Notes under the pieces: generated by a model | Told to the model about the DNA's origin: nothing | What the model saw: the letters and a program-made list of their open reading frames with translations, nothing else | Database searches by the model: none | Assembly: GCA_030426085.1 (NCBI GenBank) | Contig: JAUHYW010000074.1 | Coordinates: forward strand, 1 to 55,716 | DNA from: a bacterium | GTDB taxonomy: Bacteria > Myxococcota_A > Bradymonadia > UBA7976 > UBA1532 | Direction: 5' to 3' | Length of the DNA: 55,716 nt | Translations under genes and position numbers: made by a program | Part shown: one piece after another, positions 54,710-55,716 of the stretch | Layout of the letters: each line of letters opens with the position of its first letter | How positions within the stretch are numbered: the first letter of the stretch is position 1

Positions 54710-55183
54710 TCAGCGGCCCTTGGGCGCGTGCTTCGCCCGCACCTCGTCGGGATAGATCGAGAGCGGCGGGCATGGCCGATCGCCGTCGGCGCAGGGGTGG
54801 CCGCCGAGCCACACCCGCCGCCAGAACCTGCCGGGCCCGTTCGACTGGTCGATGACGTCCACCTCGTCCCGCCGGCTGCTGTAGAACCAGGCCCGATCCT
54901 GCTCATCCCAGGCCCAGAAGATCTCGTCATCGCCCCGAAACCCGGTGGAGTCGAGCAGGAGCCGCTCGCCGCCGACCTCCCAGATCTCGGGCTGCCACAC
55001 GGTGTCGGTCTCGCGACCTTTCACGTCGCGCTTCTCGACCCGCAGCTCGTACTTGCCGCTCGGCGACTTCACCGGCGAGGTCTGCTGTTTCTTGCTCATG
55101 GAACATCCTGCCGCGCCGACGAGCGCCAGCGCAGCGGCCAGGGTGAGGCACCGTCGGCGGCGACTTCGGGGTAGATCGCTCAT
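54710..55183 (-). CDS. small lipoprotein, function unknown
   Basis: This 157-residue protein has an N-terminus with four Arg, a hydrophobic stretch and the lipobox AAGC (Cys27). The mature part contains GKYELRVEKRDVKG and many aromatics (WAWDEQDRAWFYSSRRD), suggesting a small beta-sandwich. Two Cys in HPCADGDRPCPP may form a disulfide. I do not know the family. It is the first of two minus-strand genes, and its promoter should lie in 55184-55300. The right flank is the second GGTGCC palindrome cluster. Confidence 0.72.
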   Translation of the reverse strand: MSDLPRSRRRRCLTLAAALALVGAAGCSMSKKQQTSPVKSPSGKYELRVEKRDVKGRETDTVWQPEIWEVGGERLLLDSTGFRGDDEIFWAWDEQDRAWFYSSRRDEVDVIDQSNGPGRFWRRVWLGGHPCADGDRPCPPLSIYPDEVRAKHAPKGR

Positions 55184-55215
55184 GACCGTATTCTATCAGA
55201 GCCATGCCCTCTGAC

Positions 55216-55455
55216 CGAGGTGCAGGTGCCCGGACGCGAGGTCGGCCGGACGAGGTGCCCGAGGCGGCCGGACGGGGCGGACAACGCGCGGATCGAGGTG
55301 CCCTGCCGGATTGGGTGCGGATTGGGTGCCAGGCACCTCGATTGGGCCCTCCCCAAACCTGAGCCGGAGCCGAATCAAGGTGCCTGGGAGCCGAATCAAG
55401 GTGCCGGGCACCTTGTCCGGGCACCTTGTCCGGGCACCTTGTCCGGGATCGGTGG
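55216..55455. repeat. second cluster of GGTGCC/GGCACC palindromes
   Basis: Several elements related to those at 21670-21935 lie here: GGTGCCAGGCACCT at 55326, AAGGTGCCGGGCACCTT at 55399, and repeats of CCGGGCACCTTGT at 55406-55445. AATCAAGGTGCC occurs twice. The flanking words differ from the left cluster (TTGTCCGG here, GATCCC there), so the two clusters were probably amplified locally from a shared palindrome. The stretch has no gene. Confidence 0.82.
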
Positions 55456-55462
55456 GAGCCGG

Positions 55463-55716
55463 CTACTCCTCGACGATCTCGGCGCTGATTCCCGCCGCGC
55501 CGGGTGCGCCCGGCCCTGCGCCGCCATGGCCGCCGGGGCCGATGGAGAACGCCTGCACCGCGATCACCGGCGCGCCGTCGAGCACGTAGACCCCCACCGA
55601 GGGCCCGCCGGCGCCGCCGCCGCCGCCGCCGCCCCGGCCGCCGTCGCCGCCTCGGCCGCCGTCGCCGCCGGGCATGCTCGCGTCGTTTCCGAAGCCTCCC
55701 CGGCCGCCTTCGCCAC
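55463..55716 (-). CDS. 3' end of a Gly-rich protein (partial)
   Basis: Only the last 84 codons are in the window; the frame stays open to the right edge. The visible part has collagen-like GGDGGRGGDGGRGG repeats, then a short beta-like segment (VGVYVLDGAPVIAVQAF), a second Gly/Pro/Ala-rich stretch and the end GISAEIVEE. The composition recalls the Gly-rich linkers of the big lipoproteins of this window. It is probably a secreted or surface protein of unknown function. An internal Met at 55675 is not needed as a start, because the upstream codons continue the same Gly-rich pattern. Confidence 0.65.
   Translation of the reverse strand, partial: GEGGRGGFGNDASMPGGDGGRGGDGGRGGGGGGGAGGPSVGVYVLDGAPVIAVQAFSIGPGGHGGAGPGAPGAAGISAEIVEE

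Overview
The window is a very GC-rich chromosomal segment from a Gram-negative bacterium, most likely a myxobacterium or relative (Myxococcota; inferred from gene content, not from a marker gene). The reasons are the many lipoproteins with thrombospondin type-3, (Gly-Glu)n and Gly-rich linkers, a crtC/crtD-containing carotenoid operon, a four-repeat lectin of the Myxococcus hemagglutinin/OAA family, a pseudokinase, and eCIS-associated proteins. Coding density is high. I saw no rRNA, tRNA, insertion sequence or CRISPR array.

Layout. 1-732: degenerate 42-bp tandem repeats and no convincing complete gene. 733-8464 (minus): a seven-gene carotenoid operon crtY-crtE-crtI-crtB-crtD-crtC-crtZ, most genes overlapping by 4 bp or nearly abutting; it combines a ring-forming branch (CrtY, CrtZ) with an acyclic-end branch (CrtC, CrtD). 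8680-12495 (plus): a TSP3 lipoprotein, a TPR protein and a small lipoprotein. 12757-18489 (plus): a 1910-residue surface lipoprotein with Big_2, PKD and two beta-helix regions. 18513-20937 (minus): a Tat-exported nitroreductase-like lipoprotein, a probable envelope protein and a TetR regulator, behind a promoter flanked by two matching palindromes. 21141-21578 (minus): an SMR guanidinium exporter behind a guanidine-III riboswitch. 21670-21935: a cluster of GGTGCC-type palindromes, then ridA.

22433-24847 (minus) is a modular peptidoglycan-directed protein (pesticin-like muramidase, LysM, PG-binding and Cys-peptidase-like regions). 25158-28704 (plus) is an epimerase / FAD lactone oxidase / glycosyltransferase group. 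Next come a gamma-glutamyltransferase, a lipoprotein, a WYL regulator, a lipoprotein hydrolase and the lectin (33599-34462). 34492-39412 holds an exonuclease, a pseudokinase, an HExxH-YkgJ fusion and a two-gene ATPase/TOPRIM module resembling the PARIS phage-defence system. 39576-45083 is a 2-oxoacid dehydrogenase and lipoylation cluster (lpd, E1-beta, E2, lipB, lipA) without E1-alpha. An aminotransferase and an SLC12-like transporter follow.

The strongest candidate for something undescribed is at 48782-48936: a promoter-like pair followed by three back-to-back hairpins, each showing GCCC in its loop, the last ending in seven T residues. It looks like a compact small RNA. The right end has an asparaginase-ankyrin protein, a coiled TPR-like membrane protein, a DUF4157 (eCIS core) protein with an unrecognised C-terminus, two small genes, a second GGTGCC palindrome cluster and the 3' end of a Gly-rich gene.
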